A DNA stretch of 64,000 bases from Chamaecyparis obtusa (GCA_027943335.1 BSBK01002089.1:1613501-1677500), one strand, 5' to 3'; shown: positions 24,142-36,119, numbered from the stretch's first letter. Numbers and translations are program-made. Notes: generated by a model from the sequence alone, not told the origin.

Positions 24142-27100
24142 TGTCATGCCCCTATCTGCTTCTGGCTTGGTTTCTGATTCTGCAGCTTCTTATAGTTCTT
24201 TAGTGTGAATTTATGTCTTGGTTCAGATTTGTTTATGTTTAGACTCTTTTGGTTGTGATTTGGATTATAGCTTTGTTTAAACTTCGATTTATATCTTTGA
24301 CAGAATATGGATATTTAACTTGACAGTTAGTTGTTAATCTTTTGTTAGATTATGGCGTTGGATTTATTTGATTTAATAAAATAGTTGCAGATACTGTACT
24401 TTTTGAACTATCAGTTTTCTCTGATTATTTAAGGTATTTGGGAGATGATTGTCTATAAGTTTAAACAAACTCATTTCTTTAATAGGAAAAGAAATCCCTA
24501 TGCTACTATTAAGATTTCATAATGTGATGTTTGATGTTATGTTAGTCTGTATTTGTTAAGGAAAATATTTGTAATTATATGGTTAATGATAAAAAGTTGA
24601 AATAAATTTTATTATGTTAATGTTAATTTTTAAATGGAAATTGAAATTTAAAAGAATATAAATTAGTAAAATGTTAGAATGAATTAGTAGTAAGTTATGT
24701 TTAAGTTGGAAGGGGTGTTAGTAATATCCTAACATTCTATGTATTATGGTTAAACAGGCTAAGGTTAGTAATTTGTTTAACCTAGGCTTTGGGGCTTTGA
24801 AATACTTCCTATGGTTTTCGTGACCTATGATCTAATGTGGCTATGACATATCAATCTCACTTTGCTAAGATATTTGTTTTTCTTAGTTTTGATTGTGCAT
24901 TGGGATTTGATTGTTATATTCTTATGCGATTTAATTCTAATCATGTGTAATTGGGAGTTCCTGGTAAGTATGTGTACTGCGGTGACAACTGTCGCATTGT
25001 TTAGTGAAAGTGGCAGTAAAAGATAAGTTTGAAATTAATGCAGCTACGGCATGCATATTGGAATTGAATGACTTCAGTTTGCTGTCGGTCATTTGCATTG
25101 GCAAGGTTTTCTTTGTTATGAGGAAGTGTGTTTGATTCCTGGAATGGTTGCGATAATGGGGTTGTTTTGTTCAGCTTAGAGGGGGAAATGGTTGTATACC
25201 TGTGCATTATTAATGGGATTCTCCATTATGCATATCATGGTTCTATTTCTATTCTTTGAGCTTGTTATTTGGAAACACTATCCAGTTTATGTGTTTGTGA
25301 ATCGAGCTCTGTCATGGTGTGCTCTGTTTCATTACTTGGTGCTTGGACATTTTCGGTGGGTTTAGCTTTGCTGCTGAGCAAAGGGCTTGGATTTGGTGTA
25401 GCTTTCCAGTTGGGAGCGAGGTCTTTGGTTTCAACTTTCAAGTTTCAAGAACACCCCCACTCTGTAATAAAGGAAAGGGCATTTTCTAACTCAACTCTTG
25501 TCTTATTTATGAATTTAGTTTATAAAAGTTCATTAAATTCATATCATGTATTGTGTTAGGAATGTTTCATGTGTACTATGGAAATATCTTTTGAAATTTA
25601 TGGGTTTTGAGCATTAGAGTGTTTTTGTTCACTGTTAGAAATTTGGGAATTCGGTAGTGTGTTTTTCGTTTAGTTTGTTAGTAGTATTGTTTTAGGGTTT
25701 GTCGAATTCGGTGTTACTATTAAGATAAGATTATAAAGATGTAGGGTTTTTCTGAGTCTTGGAAGCAAAATGTGTTTCACTATTTGGTGTAAGTTATGGT
25801 GATCTCAGTCAAGGAAAACTAAAATGTGGCGCTTATGGGAGTAGCATGTTGGGAGTTAGGACTGTCAAGTTTTCACCTCTTTGTTACCTATACTACCGAG
25901 TCACTGAAATGTTAATTTGTGTTTCAGGATTAGACTATTATAGTGAACTGGTATTTGAACTTATCGCTAGGCATTTGGGTGTCAAGACTTCTAGTTATAT
26001 TGTGTTCTCTATTTTGTATGGATATCGATTCTGTGGATTCCTTGGTTTGGATTAGTGAGTATCCATAGCGGGAAGGTTCTTTTCAATCTTGGAACATTAT
26101 GAGATGTCATAACTTGTACCCAACTTCATATTTCTATTTTATAACTATCCCTATGAGTAATAACAATTAATGTTAGCTAGATGTCCTCTGTTGAGTATTG
26201 TAGTTGATTTACTGGTCTTACCGAGCTTTGGAATGAGAAATTCTGTTGTGTTGTGGTTTGAGGTTTGCAAGGTGTTTTTTCTCTGTTTAGGAACCGTGTT
26301 CTGTTTGATAAATGTGCTGTAGTAGGATATGGGAATGTAGTTTATCATGTACTTTGGTACTATCAGTTAATATAGAAGGATGTGGTGAAATCACTGTGGT
26401 CACTATGTTCCTTTGAAGACTTGGGTTTTAGTTCTGGTCGATAGACTATTCGATAGTTACTGTAGCAGTATATTTTCTGTCCACGGAATATTTGGTGTGA
26501 CAACAGTAAATGACAATTCATGTTTCGAATGAGTTATCTGATTTTCTATTTTTCTGATAGAATTGTAATTATGTAGTGTTCTATTCTTTGTATAATTACA
26601 AGGGTATGTATGTATGTATATACACATACCGTGAGTGTATATACATATGTATATATATGTGTGTACGCCTATGAATATGTACATATGTGACTTTGTAACA
26701 GAGATGACAAAATTGATACAAGTGCATTTTTATATGGGTGGTAAATATGTAGATAATGTGTAATTCTGCATTAAACATTAGTATATGAATTTGATTGTTA
26801 ACCTTCCATGGATTTACAAAAACTCTATTAGTTAGAATGTGACAGCTTAATGGAATTGATTTTTAAGTGTTAATGGTATCGGTCAATTGATAATAAAATT
26901 GTATATTTCATTTATCAGTTATAATATTGCAATTGGATGTTAGGAATTGGATATTATTATTACTTGAGTTTACTAAGGATAGTATTGGAGATTTTTCTTA
27001 AGTTATTCTTTCAGTTGATGAAAAGAAGATGCTTTGTTGTGGTTATTTTGAAAAGAGGTTTCATGGATGTATGTGGATATTTTAATTGTTGATTCAGTAT

Positions 27101-28092
27101 TAAGGATTTCAGCTATTAAGTAAACATTAATAGTTGAATTTGATAATTCAGGTTTTATTATGGTTTAACTATTATTGGTAGTATGAAGTGTTTTGAGATA
27201 ATGCAAGTGTGATCCTTAGTATGGGAAACTGACTTTTGTCTGGAGCCTAAGGGTGAAAGAATATCTGTCAGTTATATTACTAAGTGATAATTTAATAATT
27301 CATGGGCTATGGGTTTTATTTAAAAAGATAAAATATGTTGCCTTGATTACTTGCACATGTTGGTGAAGTAAGGGAATGGATTTACCTTATTGCTTGTAAA
27401 GAATAACGCTGGCATAATGAATTCTTTGAGTTTCCTATATGGTTACTGATTGTTGATTCTTATGTAGATACCCAAAGCTAGTGGATCATCACCTTGTCAT
27501 TTTCTTTGTGAGTTTATTTCTATTGGAAATGAAATGAAGTACTTGTATATTTCTGTTGAATAGAAATGAAATGCTTCCTATCAATAATGAAATATGTCTG
27601 TTTTTATATGTATGGTTCAGTTGATTTGTTAAGGATCTAACCTGTATGATGCAAATGCTTTGGATAATTTCCATCATCTTATTCTTTTTGACTAAGCCCT
27701 GTTTGTTTGTGGTTGTTTTCTATTTTGGTGTTTTCAAGATTCTAGATGAGGAAAACAATGTTTTTGGGGGAATGGTTAGCTGCTGTAAAGATTTATGGAA
27801 AATAGATTATTACCTGGTTACTTGTTATCAGAATAGTGCTTAGGATAGCTATGGGCAATTAGATACATTCTGGAACTCTTAGGATATATGTATTAAATGT
27901 TGAGTATATTGTTATACTCTCATGTAATTGATTACCTTGGATATTTAAATAACTGATTAAGTCAGTTGAGTTGTAATTCAGTGCTGATTTGTATCTTGTT
28001 TATATAAAAAAAATTGTTGTGCTTTTCTGGTTAATTCATTTGGTTCACTTTTGGTTGTCATTTATTTAGATTTTCATATATGGGGTGTTACA
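24142..28092. mobile_element. solo LTR of 3.95 kb, Tekay/Del-like ends
   Basis: Begins TGTCATGCCCC and ends GGGGTGTTACA, an imperfect inverted pair (TGTCATGCCCC against TGTAACACCCC). It is flanked by a perfect 5-bp duplication AGTAG (24137-24141 and 28093-28097). Between the ends there is no primer site, gag or pol sequence, so it is a single LTR left after recombination between two LTRs. The length and terminal words suit the Tekay/Del chromovirus lineage, known for LTRs of several kilobases. A TATA-like TATATAAAAA at 28001 near the right end would favour plus orientation, but this is weak. Frames at 25269-25559 and 25759-26055 carry no known domain. Confidence 0.75.
26604..26690. repeat. 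ATGT/ATAC-rich microsatellite-like stretch in the solo LTR
   Basis: Alternating purine-pyrimidine words (ATGTATGTATGT, ATATACACATA, GTATATATATGTGTGT) over about 85 bp. Forms several overlapping short palindromes. Confidence 0.5.
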
Positions 28093-28099
28093 AGTAGTC

Positions 28100-29640
28100 A
28101 AGTGATAATTATCACATACTTTAGCTAACTAATTTTTCACTCTTACGCAAAAGTTTGTTATAACTACTTTTCAATTATGGTTGATAACATATTAATTAAT
28201 TGTAAGAAATAAATAAAATAATATTTATGGATAAGATTTTTTTCGATTGACGTAAACAAGAGATGTAAATATGGGGTTGTTAATTTAATTTATTAATTTT
28301 TAGTTTTTTTGGTAAAAGGCAAGATATCTGAACTTTGTATCAAAATTAATTTTTAATATAATTATTGTTGCATATTTTATTATTATTTTTTATCATTAAT
28401 AATATTATATTTTATTAATGAAGAAAGAGTACATAAAGCTTCAAATTATAGGCACCTTACATCAACCATTACTAACCCCTCAAGAAACATCTACCCAACT
28501 ACCATATTTTGTCTCTTTACAATCCTCAAACATCTACTTTTCCCTACCTTTACAATAATTTTTTTTAATAATCATTCATAACAACAAGACCCTTGTTAGG
28601 CCAATTCTTTCATTACATTGCACTACCAGACATCATATTAAAACATTTTGTCTCAAACATTTCTTGGCACTCCATCCTTGTCTCTATAACTCTACATATT
28701 TAGTCCTTGAGCTTTCCCAACCATTGTCCCTTTCTCCCTGTCTACATCATTGTAATCATCCTTCAAAACATGGTTTTCCTAACAAATTTTAAAACCCCAC
28801 AACCACATTCAAAATTTTATTCAAAATTGTAACAACCTATGTCACCATCCACCTCACATTACATTTATGGTTTCGATTCTTCTATTTCTCTTACTTATTC
28901 TACTCCTCAACACTTTTAGTAGAAAATCCTTTTCTTTAGCTTCCTGCACCTCCTCATAATCTCTAATGGCACCTATCAACTTCACCCATACAGAAGAAAA
29001 CTTCCTTCTATAAGCTCTCTTATCCACTTTACCAAACCAATAGACAAAGGGAACACATCCAAACATTTTTGGCCTCCTCCTCTTCAAAGCACTCTGAGTA
29101 ATTAATCTTGACTCTAGGGGTTTCCTATTCTAGAATGAACTCTAGACCCAATAACATATCCTTCTCAACTAGGGTTTTTACAACCCAATCAACTTTCTTT
29201 TTGTTTTCTCCTAGCTCCAAACCCCATGTCACCACCATGGAAATAACATCTACATTCACCCTCCATTTCTTTTTCCTCCCCATAAATTAATCTTCCAATA
29301 GCTCAAGAATGACATTGATAATTATTTCATCTTTATATTTCACTAAGCCATAAATCCTTTCTTTCCTTTCCAGGCCTTTAAAACCTTTTCTATGTTTCTT
29401 TGTGTCTACTAAAGTTGTTGCCTCCATCTTTACATAGGGTCACTTTCCAACTGCTCGCTTCTCATTCTTCAATTTTGTTTCCTTATTGTTTCCCTTATTC
29501 TTATGTTACACTACACCATATTATCTCCTTCCGCACACATAAAAATCAACACCTCACTTTTTCCACTTTTAAATCTCCAGGCATGGCTCCTTTAGCCATA
29601 ATTTGAATTCTACAATCGCAATTAATACTCTTTGGGTAGT
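28100..29640. other. AT-rich, then unassigned coding-like sequence
   Basis: 28100-28430 is low complexity. From 28435 to 29640 the base composition is more balanced and the minus strand carries a basic 77-codon frame (28854-29087), but I recognise no domain. On the minus strand it lies downstream of the RNase H remnant at 29950-30500 and could be the 3' part of the same old element. Confidence 0.25.
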
Positions 29641-29700
29641 GTGCACAACAATAATTACATTCCACTGCACACATTTTGAGTCTTTTCCATTAGCTTTAAA
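29600..29700 (-). pseudogene. cysteine-rich CNYC...C motif, decayed
   Basis: The minus strand reads CNYCCAHYPKSINCDC followed by RIQIMAKGAMPGDLKVEKV before a stop. The cysteine spacing suggests a zinc-knuckle-like motif of a retroelement, but does not match CX2CX4HX4C exactly. Family uncertain. Confidence 0.25.
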
Positions 29701-29949
29701 GATTAATAGAATATTAAAGAATCCTCTCCATAACTACTTCATCAAATGATGATATTTTCCATCATTAATCAACATAGTAACAAGCATTTCAAACCAAATT
29801 TCATTCTTTCGATCAGACATTCATTTGTCTCATTATAGGTGGCAACCCAATCTAATAAGGCATCCCCTTCCATATTACCTTCACATTTTATATAGCTAGT
29901 TATAAAACTTTCAAAGGTGTTTGAAAATTACCAAATTTCTTCAACAATA

Positions 29950-30500
29950 TTCTTTTGGATGTCACGCCTCGATCTATTTTTTTATCCATGCATTAACAAT
30001 TATCATTGAATCTCCTTCCAAGTGCACTTTCTTCATTTTAGCAATTTTTACCAAACGTAAAGCTAGCAATGCAGCCTAAGCTTCTTCCATATTATTTATT
30101 CCATCGAGTAGCCTTTGTGTACTTATTGCCAAAGTATTCCCTTTCCAATCTCTCATAATTTCTCTTGCACTAGAGAGCCTTGGGTTACCTTTGGTAGCCC
30201 AATCAAAATTTAATTTAATCCATTCCTCCTGTGGCTCTTCCTATATAACAATATTTTGCTTGAGTCTTTTTTTAGCTTTCTTGGATACATTACTTCTCAA
30301 TCTTATCTTAATTCCTAGCCAATTTTCCTAAATATGTCTATCCATGTCAAAGTATAAGGAGTTGCAGGAGTAAGTATTTTGGTTGCTGCACTTATCACCT
30401 CTTCAATTGAATTGTTGATTCTTAATTTTACCCTTGCCACATTAGTACATTTGACCCACTTTTTAGACCAACATTTCCTACCAAGCTATAAAATGATTTT
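29950..30500 (-). pseudogene. RNase H domain of a non-LTR (LINE) retrotransposon
   Basis: Read on the minus strand: EEWIKLNFDWATKGNPRLSS, then REIMRDWKGNTLAI, INNMEEA-AALLALRLVKIA, and KKVHLEGDSMIIVNAWI. This is the RNase H module at the end of plant LINE ORF2 (usual KLNFDGASKGNPG..G..G.iRD..G; N..AE..Al..gL; i.vEGDS..ii). The Asp of NFD, the Glu of MEE and the Asp of EGD remain, but the NFDGA glycine is Trp and a stop follows MEEA. The upstream linker (about 30300-30480) reads KWVKCTNVARVKLRI. No RT is visible. Confidence 0.7.
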
Positions 30501-30545
30501 CCATGGTCAGTTATAGAAGGAAAATTTTGATTTTTTTAAAAATCT

Positions 30546-30608
30546 ATTCCCATGTTGGTCGGAATTTCGATGCTAAAGAGTGGTCATAATTCCAACCAAC
30601 ATGGGAAT
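30546..30608. repeat. 21-bp inverted repeat with 21-bp loop
   Basis: Left arm 30546-30566 (ATTCCCATGTTGGTCGGAAT-T) pairs with 30588-30608 with one mismatch. It could form a hairpin. It lies between the LINE remnant and the thaumatin pseudogene and may be a MITE core. Confidence 0.6.
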
Positions 30609-30655
30609 ATAAGTTAAAAAAAAGTCACATTTCTTTCATATATCTTGCCTACCGA

Positions 30656-30686
30656 CACATTTCATTTTATTTCATTTTGGCATAGT
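30656..30686. repeat. 31-bp direct repeat, copy 1
   Basis: CACATTTCATTTTATTTCAT followed by TTTGGCATAGT is repeated exactly at 35885-35915. On the minus strand similarity continues a further ~15 bp (GTAG...GATATATG). It marks the point where the thaumatin pseudogene loses its C-terminus. Confidence 0.65.
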
Positions 30687-31060
30687 GGCGCATCATCCTT
30701 GGCATAACTGTATGCCTGGGGACACTACCCCTAGAAAAACCTTGAGTAATCGGTAGGCCCACAAATGTTTTCAGATGCTCCACTACAACATTATTCTATC
30801 ATCCGGTCACCTTCAAATTAGTGGGGCACTGAGAATTGATGTCGATGAGGCATGAAATTATACCATTGTAATTAGGGTTTGTAGAAGTGGGGGTCATGGA
30901 AAGAGGCACATTGAAGCTATTTATGAGAGAGATATCGTAGAAGTCTAGATTCATGTACTAGTTGAGGGCATATTCAGCCAGAGTCGCTGGCACCTGGTCA
31001 TACCCTTGGCAACTAAGCATGCCATATATCCATGAGAAAAGGAGTTTTGAAGGAGGCGGT
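30680..31060 (-). pseudogene. thaumatin-like protein (PR-5 family), fragment
   Basis: Thaumatin-like proteins are secreted, disulphide-rich defence proteins. The minus strand reads [20 protein letters not shown], a stop, then [38 protein letters not shown], and, after a frameshift, CGPTDYSRFF-stop-G-stop-CPQAYSYAKDDA. These are the family's central acidic-cleft strands and its C-terminal CPqAYsYa.DD motif. Missing are the signal peptide, the N-terminal third and the last segment (TFTC...VVFCP), which breaks off at a 31-bp repeat (30656-30686). At least five stops (one after YAL, two after VTG, two near SRFF) and a frameshift make it non-functional. The family assignment is firm. Confidence 0.85.
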
Positions 31061-31139
31061 ATAAGTTGGGAAGTTGCACTACATCAACACTGCACACCTA
31101 TATGCAAGTAACTTCGAACCAATGGTAATGTTAAATATG

Positions 31140-32950
31140 AAAGTGCAGACCTGTGAGCAATAAAATCTTTATTTTTATGCTATTTTATTTATCTTTCAAG
31201 TCTTTTATTGCTTGGTTTGGTTTTTTAATGAGTTAGCTAGTTTTACTTGTTCCATTTCAAACCATTTTTGAATGAACTCTACTTTGATTTGAAAATTTGT
31301 ATGCCTGGTGTTAATTCTTGTGTTTATCCGGCTGTAATAGTCTTAAGTTTTTTTTAATATATGGAAATTTGGCTCAAACAAGGGGTCTGTTTGAGGATTT
31401 GAATCCTCTTAGATTGGTCTTCTAATGGTGAATCAGGTGTTTGTTAGGCCTAGAAGTGATTGGAAACAACACATTTTAGAAGACCTAGAAACAAGCGTTT
31501 GGAGAGACAAATTTGGGGATTTATCATCTGGCGCCCTTCCCTACATCTAAATGATTTTTTTATCAAAATTAAAGGACATATCTCCATAGCATACATATGT
31601 AGCGTCAAAACAAGGAGAACTAATTTATTCACCACACTAAACACCACTCTCCTAGCTTGAGGCTGAAATATTGCCTCAATTTATACATGAAGATAGGCTA
31701 ATTGGACCCTCAAATAGATCTGACTAGGATCCCCTTATTTGGGAAAACCATATAATATTTCCAAGAATCTCACTAACATCCTCTATTTTAGCAAAATAAA
31801 CTTTTTCAAAAAATTTACAAACCCCTAATTCTATTATCTAAAAAAATTTAGAGTCAAATTTCAAATAAGAATTTGTACACTTATATCACAAGTTCATTCT
31901 TGAATCCAAATTGACACTTTTAAACATATATTTCTTGTAAAGAGAGAAGATAAATTACCATTTAATGCTAGTTTTTACATGTATTTAACCAACAAAATGC
32001 ATAGTCATGCATGTGACTCAAACTTCAGATCTAACTCATTACATCCTCAAGTGTCTGGCACCTTCTATCATCCAAAGTTGGTCTGCCATCGAACCTTAAG
32101 AAAACATAATACACATTTTAAAAAGTCTAATTTTTGGTCATCCTAAACATAAACAAGAGGGAAAGTAATTTCCTTTACTTTGCATTTTCATTGAAGTCAA
32201 AATTTAAAAAAATGCCTAATAAGAAATCCCTCTATTGGGGTGCTAAGGTGCTCAATTTTCTACCATTATTATAGAGAATCATATGGAGATCACACATCCC
32301 CCCAAAAATTACCAAGCCATGGTTTACATGGAAGGATCTCTAAGGCCAATATGCATATTCCCCATATATCAAAACCCAATAACTTTGTTGATATGCATGT
32401 CATTGAGTCCAGTGCAATAGAAGTGAATTCATGTGTTTTAAGAAAAGAATTAAAAGATAGATGTAACAGCCTTATAGTTTTGTGTATTCAAACATCCACT
32501 GGTCTATTCACTTAAAAAATTCAACTCGTATGGATGCATCTATGTTTTATCCTTTTACTTACTATAATATGTAATAAAATGTGATGTGGGAAAAGTGATA
32601 TGAAGGGAGAGGAAATGTGAAATGTAATGTATTGAATGTATAGGGGAATATAGGATCTATCCCTAATCAAAATTCCCAAAGGGGAGATCCAAATTGATCA
32701 ATCACAAGGTAGTGACCAATGCATAAATTAATCAATCTATGAAGAATATGAAGAAAGGAGAAAAACCCTATGGTCTATTATAGTAAATGTACGCTTAAAA
32801 AATAAAAAGTATTGAAGACAAATACTCACCTCAAAATAGGGTAAATCTAGAAAAGACTATTTTCTGATGTTTGTGTATAGTTTCAGAAAATTCTGCAACT
32901 GGATCCGGCCTAGAAATGAAAAGATAGAGAAAACCTAGAAAAATTATGTC
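31140..32950. other. intergenic, nothing recognised
   Basis: AT-rich with balanced patches. Frames on both strands at 31450-31660 and 32240-32515 carry no known domain. No element termini identified. Confidence 0.25.
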
Positions 32951-32983
32951 CTTCAGAGAAATGTCAACCTTGACCTTAGAATT

Positions 32984-33001
32984 GGGGTAAGATCTTACCC
33001 C
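32984..33001. promoter_or_regulatory. perfect 18-bp palindrome GGGGTAAGATCTTACCCC
   Basis: Exact palindrome, with nearby TTGACC words (32970, 33013, 33029). It could be a dimeric protein-binding site or just part of a decayed LTR. No gene can be assigned to it. Confidence 0.35.
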
Positions 33002-33618
33002 GGGGTACAATCTTGACCCCCATTGAAAGTTGACCTTGACCTAAAATAGCTCCAACGGAAATTCTGTTCGCAGATCTCAGAATTTCTCCAAAAAAGGTAT
33101 CTAGATTTATACTGATATTCATCGTCCCACACCTGCACTTGCAAGAAAAATGTTTTTTTTGTTTGGATGAGGGGTTTGCCTTGGTCAAACCCTGGTTTGG
33201 AATTAAGCTTGAAATGTAATTGAAATTGCAAAATATAAACAAAGTAAATGGAACTATTCACCTTGCTTATGTTGAAATCCTCGTGGATGATTTGAATCCT
33301 TGAATCCACAAGTATGGATGCTCCAAATGAATGCAGAACTATATGTAGGATGCATCAAATAAATTGCATTAGATCTTCAACACCAATCTTGAATACATCT
33401 TGGAATAGGAAGAAGCTTGAATTAATGTGAATTGAGAAATCTTCAACAAGAGGGCTCCAAAGAGATTTAATCCTTCAATGGCTAACAATGGATCTCCCTC
33501 ATGAATTCTTGAATGCTTTCTTTCTTGAATTCTTGAATGCTTGAATTCTTGAATTCTTTCTCATGAAAAGTAGATGTTCATGAAGTTTCTTAGTGATTAA
33601 TGGATGTGAAAATGAAGG

Positions 33619-33645
33619 AGGAAGGCTTCCTTTTATAGTGATCTG
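33619..33645 (-). promoter_or_regulatory. minus-strand TATA box (ACTATAAAAGGAAG)
   Basis: The minus strand reads CACTATAAAAGGAAGCC, a strong plant TATA box. Downstream on that strand is leader-like sequence without a recognisable coding region. The surrounding 32.9-34.1 kb could be an LTR in reverse orientation, but I could not find its ends. Confidence 0.3.
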
Positions 33646-33837
33646 GGGCACAAAATTATAGAGGGACCAACATAGGGGAATTAAATTTGAATTAAGCCCT
33701 AACCCCTAGAAATGGACCTAAATTAAATATAATTTAAGATTTTACTATTTTGAAATCTGAAACAGTCGATCTAGAAATGGGAAAATAAAAAATTCCAAAG
33801 CCCGACATCCTGAAACCTCTGGAATTCAAAAATTGGA

Positions 33838-33945
33838 CCTAGGGTCAGGGTCAAGGTCGACTCTGCCCTAGGTTAGAGTCGAGGTCAACTATGACCTAGG
33901 TTAGAGTCAAGGTTGACCTTGACCCAGAAGGTCAACCTTGACCCT
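33838..33945. repeat. GGTCAA/TTGACC-rich degenerate repeat
   Basis: About 100 bp with seven TTGAC cores on the two strands (GGTCAAGG, GGTCAACT, AGTCAAGG, GTTGACCT, CTTGACCC, GGTCAACC, CTTGACCC) and repeated CCTAGGTTAGAGTC blocks. A 10-bp inverted repeat (GGTTGACCTT / AAGGTCAACC, 7-bp loop) sits in the middle. TTGAC is the W-box core bound by WRKY factors in plants. Whether this acts as a regulatory element is inference. Confidence 0.45.
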
Positions 33946-34204
33946 GAGGTCATAGATCTCAATTTCATAGGACCAGGTGCCAAAAACAAGCGGGAAATAG
34001 GTGGAGAGAAGCATAACAGGGGGAAAAGGATAGATCCATTCAAATACCTATTCAAAGCACTTGAAATGACTCCATACCACCTAATTAGAGGTCTAAACTT
34101 GTCCTAAATGGAAATGCTTCCATTTTTTGACAATACACTTACAAAAAATTCACTTGAAATGTCAAACATGTAGTAAAAAATCACTAGTCTGTTTAACATG
34201 TAGT

Positions 34205-34500
34205 TAAAATTTATAAGCCTTGCCTGGTTTCTGATATCCATCCAATGTCTATATTTTAAACACATCAGAAAGAACACCTGAGCATATTCATGTTAAAATG
34301 GATAAAAATTTTCCTTTGGTCAAATTTTTTTTATTACAGTTCTATGATATTCAAGTTATATGATTACCAACCAATAAAAGGACCAAAAGATTGTTAAGCA
34401 TTGCTCAATTTCTGACTACCCTCCAAATTATATATTGAAAAAATATGAGAATGCACAAGAGCATATTTTCTATCAAAATAGATAAAAGGTTTCCTATGGA
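34205..34500 (+). repeat. old two-copy tandem duplication, period about 184 bp
   Basis: 34212-34318 and 34396-34499 share TAAGC-TTGC, TTTCTGA, CACATCAGAA/AATATGAGAA, GAGCATATT and AAAAT-GATAAAA words in the same order. Strongly diverged, no coding content. Confidence 0.4.
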
Positions 34501-36115
34501 AGAAGTTTCCACAATGTGAACTGACAATGAATAAGCAGTTCCCAACTTTGTATCCTTGCCATTTTTTTCCTCAAGATTGAATCTCCTCTCCTTTATGGAG
34601 GTTAGAGTAACTTTTTCAAATTGGTTAATTCATCTACACATTATAGGATGGAATTAGTCTTAGAAAATGGTGCAGAAGTACCCAGATAACAACACTTAGA
34701 GGCACATGCATAAGGCAGTAATCATGGATATTATGGTGTGAAGAAAAAACAACTCGCCTTTAAGATTACAAAGATAAAGATTACACAAGTTAAATTTTCC
34801 TTCTTGAGGTCGGGCCACTGGAAAAATCACATATAAATCCTATCCATATTTACAAGCATCATAATTCAAAAAAATGAGAACATCTCTTCTCAAGAAAGCA
34901 GTATGGTGGTCAGTCCCTTACCTTCACCCGATTCCTGCTGAAAGCTGTATATTGCAAACTTAAATTTTAGTTAATTGGCCATCTTTTTAATGCTCACATA
35001 AGCCCTACCTATAGAATGATTACACCCATTGATCCAAGGGTACATATTATCTTATACTTCATATATATAAACTCACACTTGTACATGCAATACATCAAAG
35101 CCTTGTCCTCTGATGTTTGAATCAGCTTCCATAGCTTAGATATATCATGAATTTTTTATAATGGGTTTTCCATTTCCTTGTAGTAGTGACTCTAAACCTC
35201 CAATAAGAGCATTACCTAGCTTACCTTGTGGTTCTCTCTGATCATCACAATCCAATTGGAGGAACTTAAACTTTTCTATAAGGTCTAAACTGCCATTTAC
35301 TTATTTCTCACTACATGAAAGCACAAATAATTGTACTAGAAAATCTTGGATCTTGATGTATTATATATTCTTTCTTCTCTGATCTTCTTGAGCTAGGAAT
35401 CTTTCTATGAATGGATGGATGCTCTCTGATGCTAAGATTAATAACCTATCTTTCCAAAATATTATCAGTTTCACAAGCTTCTGTTGTACTAGAGTTAATG
35501 TGTATCATTGCATCATTATGCATTTGATTGCATATTTCTTCTCTTGACTACAAATTTATCTATAATGTAGTTTTCCCATCACTGTTCTTGGAAGCTTCAT
35601 TGACCTTGTATCACTTCTAAGGCTTCCTTTCACTATTTCATGACAGTTAATGCAACTGTTCTGCATATTTCTTCTCTTTATCATGATAACATGTATCCTT
35701 GTGCATACTACTAAAGGTACTCTTTATGACTATGTCTATTCATTGCCTAACATGTGTTCAGATCTCTATTTTCCTCTAAAAGTGAATAGATCTTATCTCT
35801 TGATAGTGAATATTACCTTTAAGAAGTGAGAAAAATGCTTCAAGAAGAGTCAATCACTCTTTATACATATATCCCAGCTACTAGCACATTTCATTTTATT
35901 TCATTTTGGCATAGTCTATGAGAAAATGAGTGCTTCAACTTAGTAAAATTCATATCGATGTGTCTAGGATCCATTCCCTCTCTCCATCCAAGTCATTAGA
36001 ATTTGAGGTGATGCACTATAAGATGCATTTCATATCAAAAGCTATCATTGCCTCTAATGATTTCAGATGGCACAATCTCTTCAGTGACATCCCAAGTACA
36101 TACTTTATAGAACTC
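34500..36115. other. intergenic, nothing recognised
   Basis: No domain can be read on either strand. The 31-bp repeat at 35885-35915 (partner 30656-30686) is the only structured feature. Confidence 0.25.
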
Positions 36116-36119
36116 CCAA

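Noticed and set aside
25269..26055. Two frames of about 96-98 codons as a gene inside the solo LTR
   Set aside because: No domain, they are in different frames with no coding bias, and the whole interval is explained as an LTR.
26596..26778. Tyr/His/Ile-rich minus-strand frames
   Set aside because: Caused by ATGT/ATAC microsatellite-like sequence.
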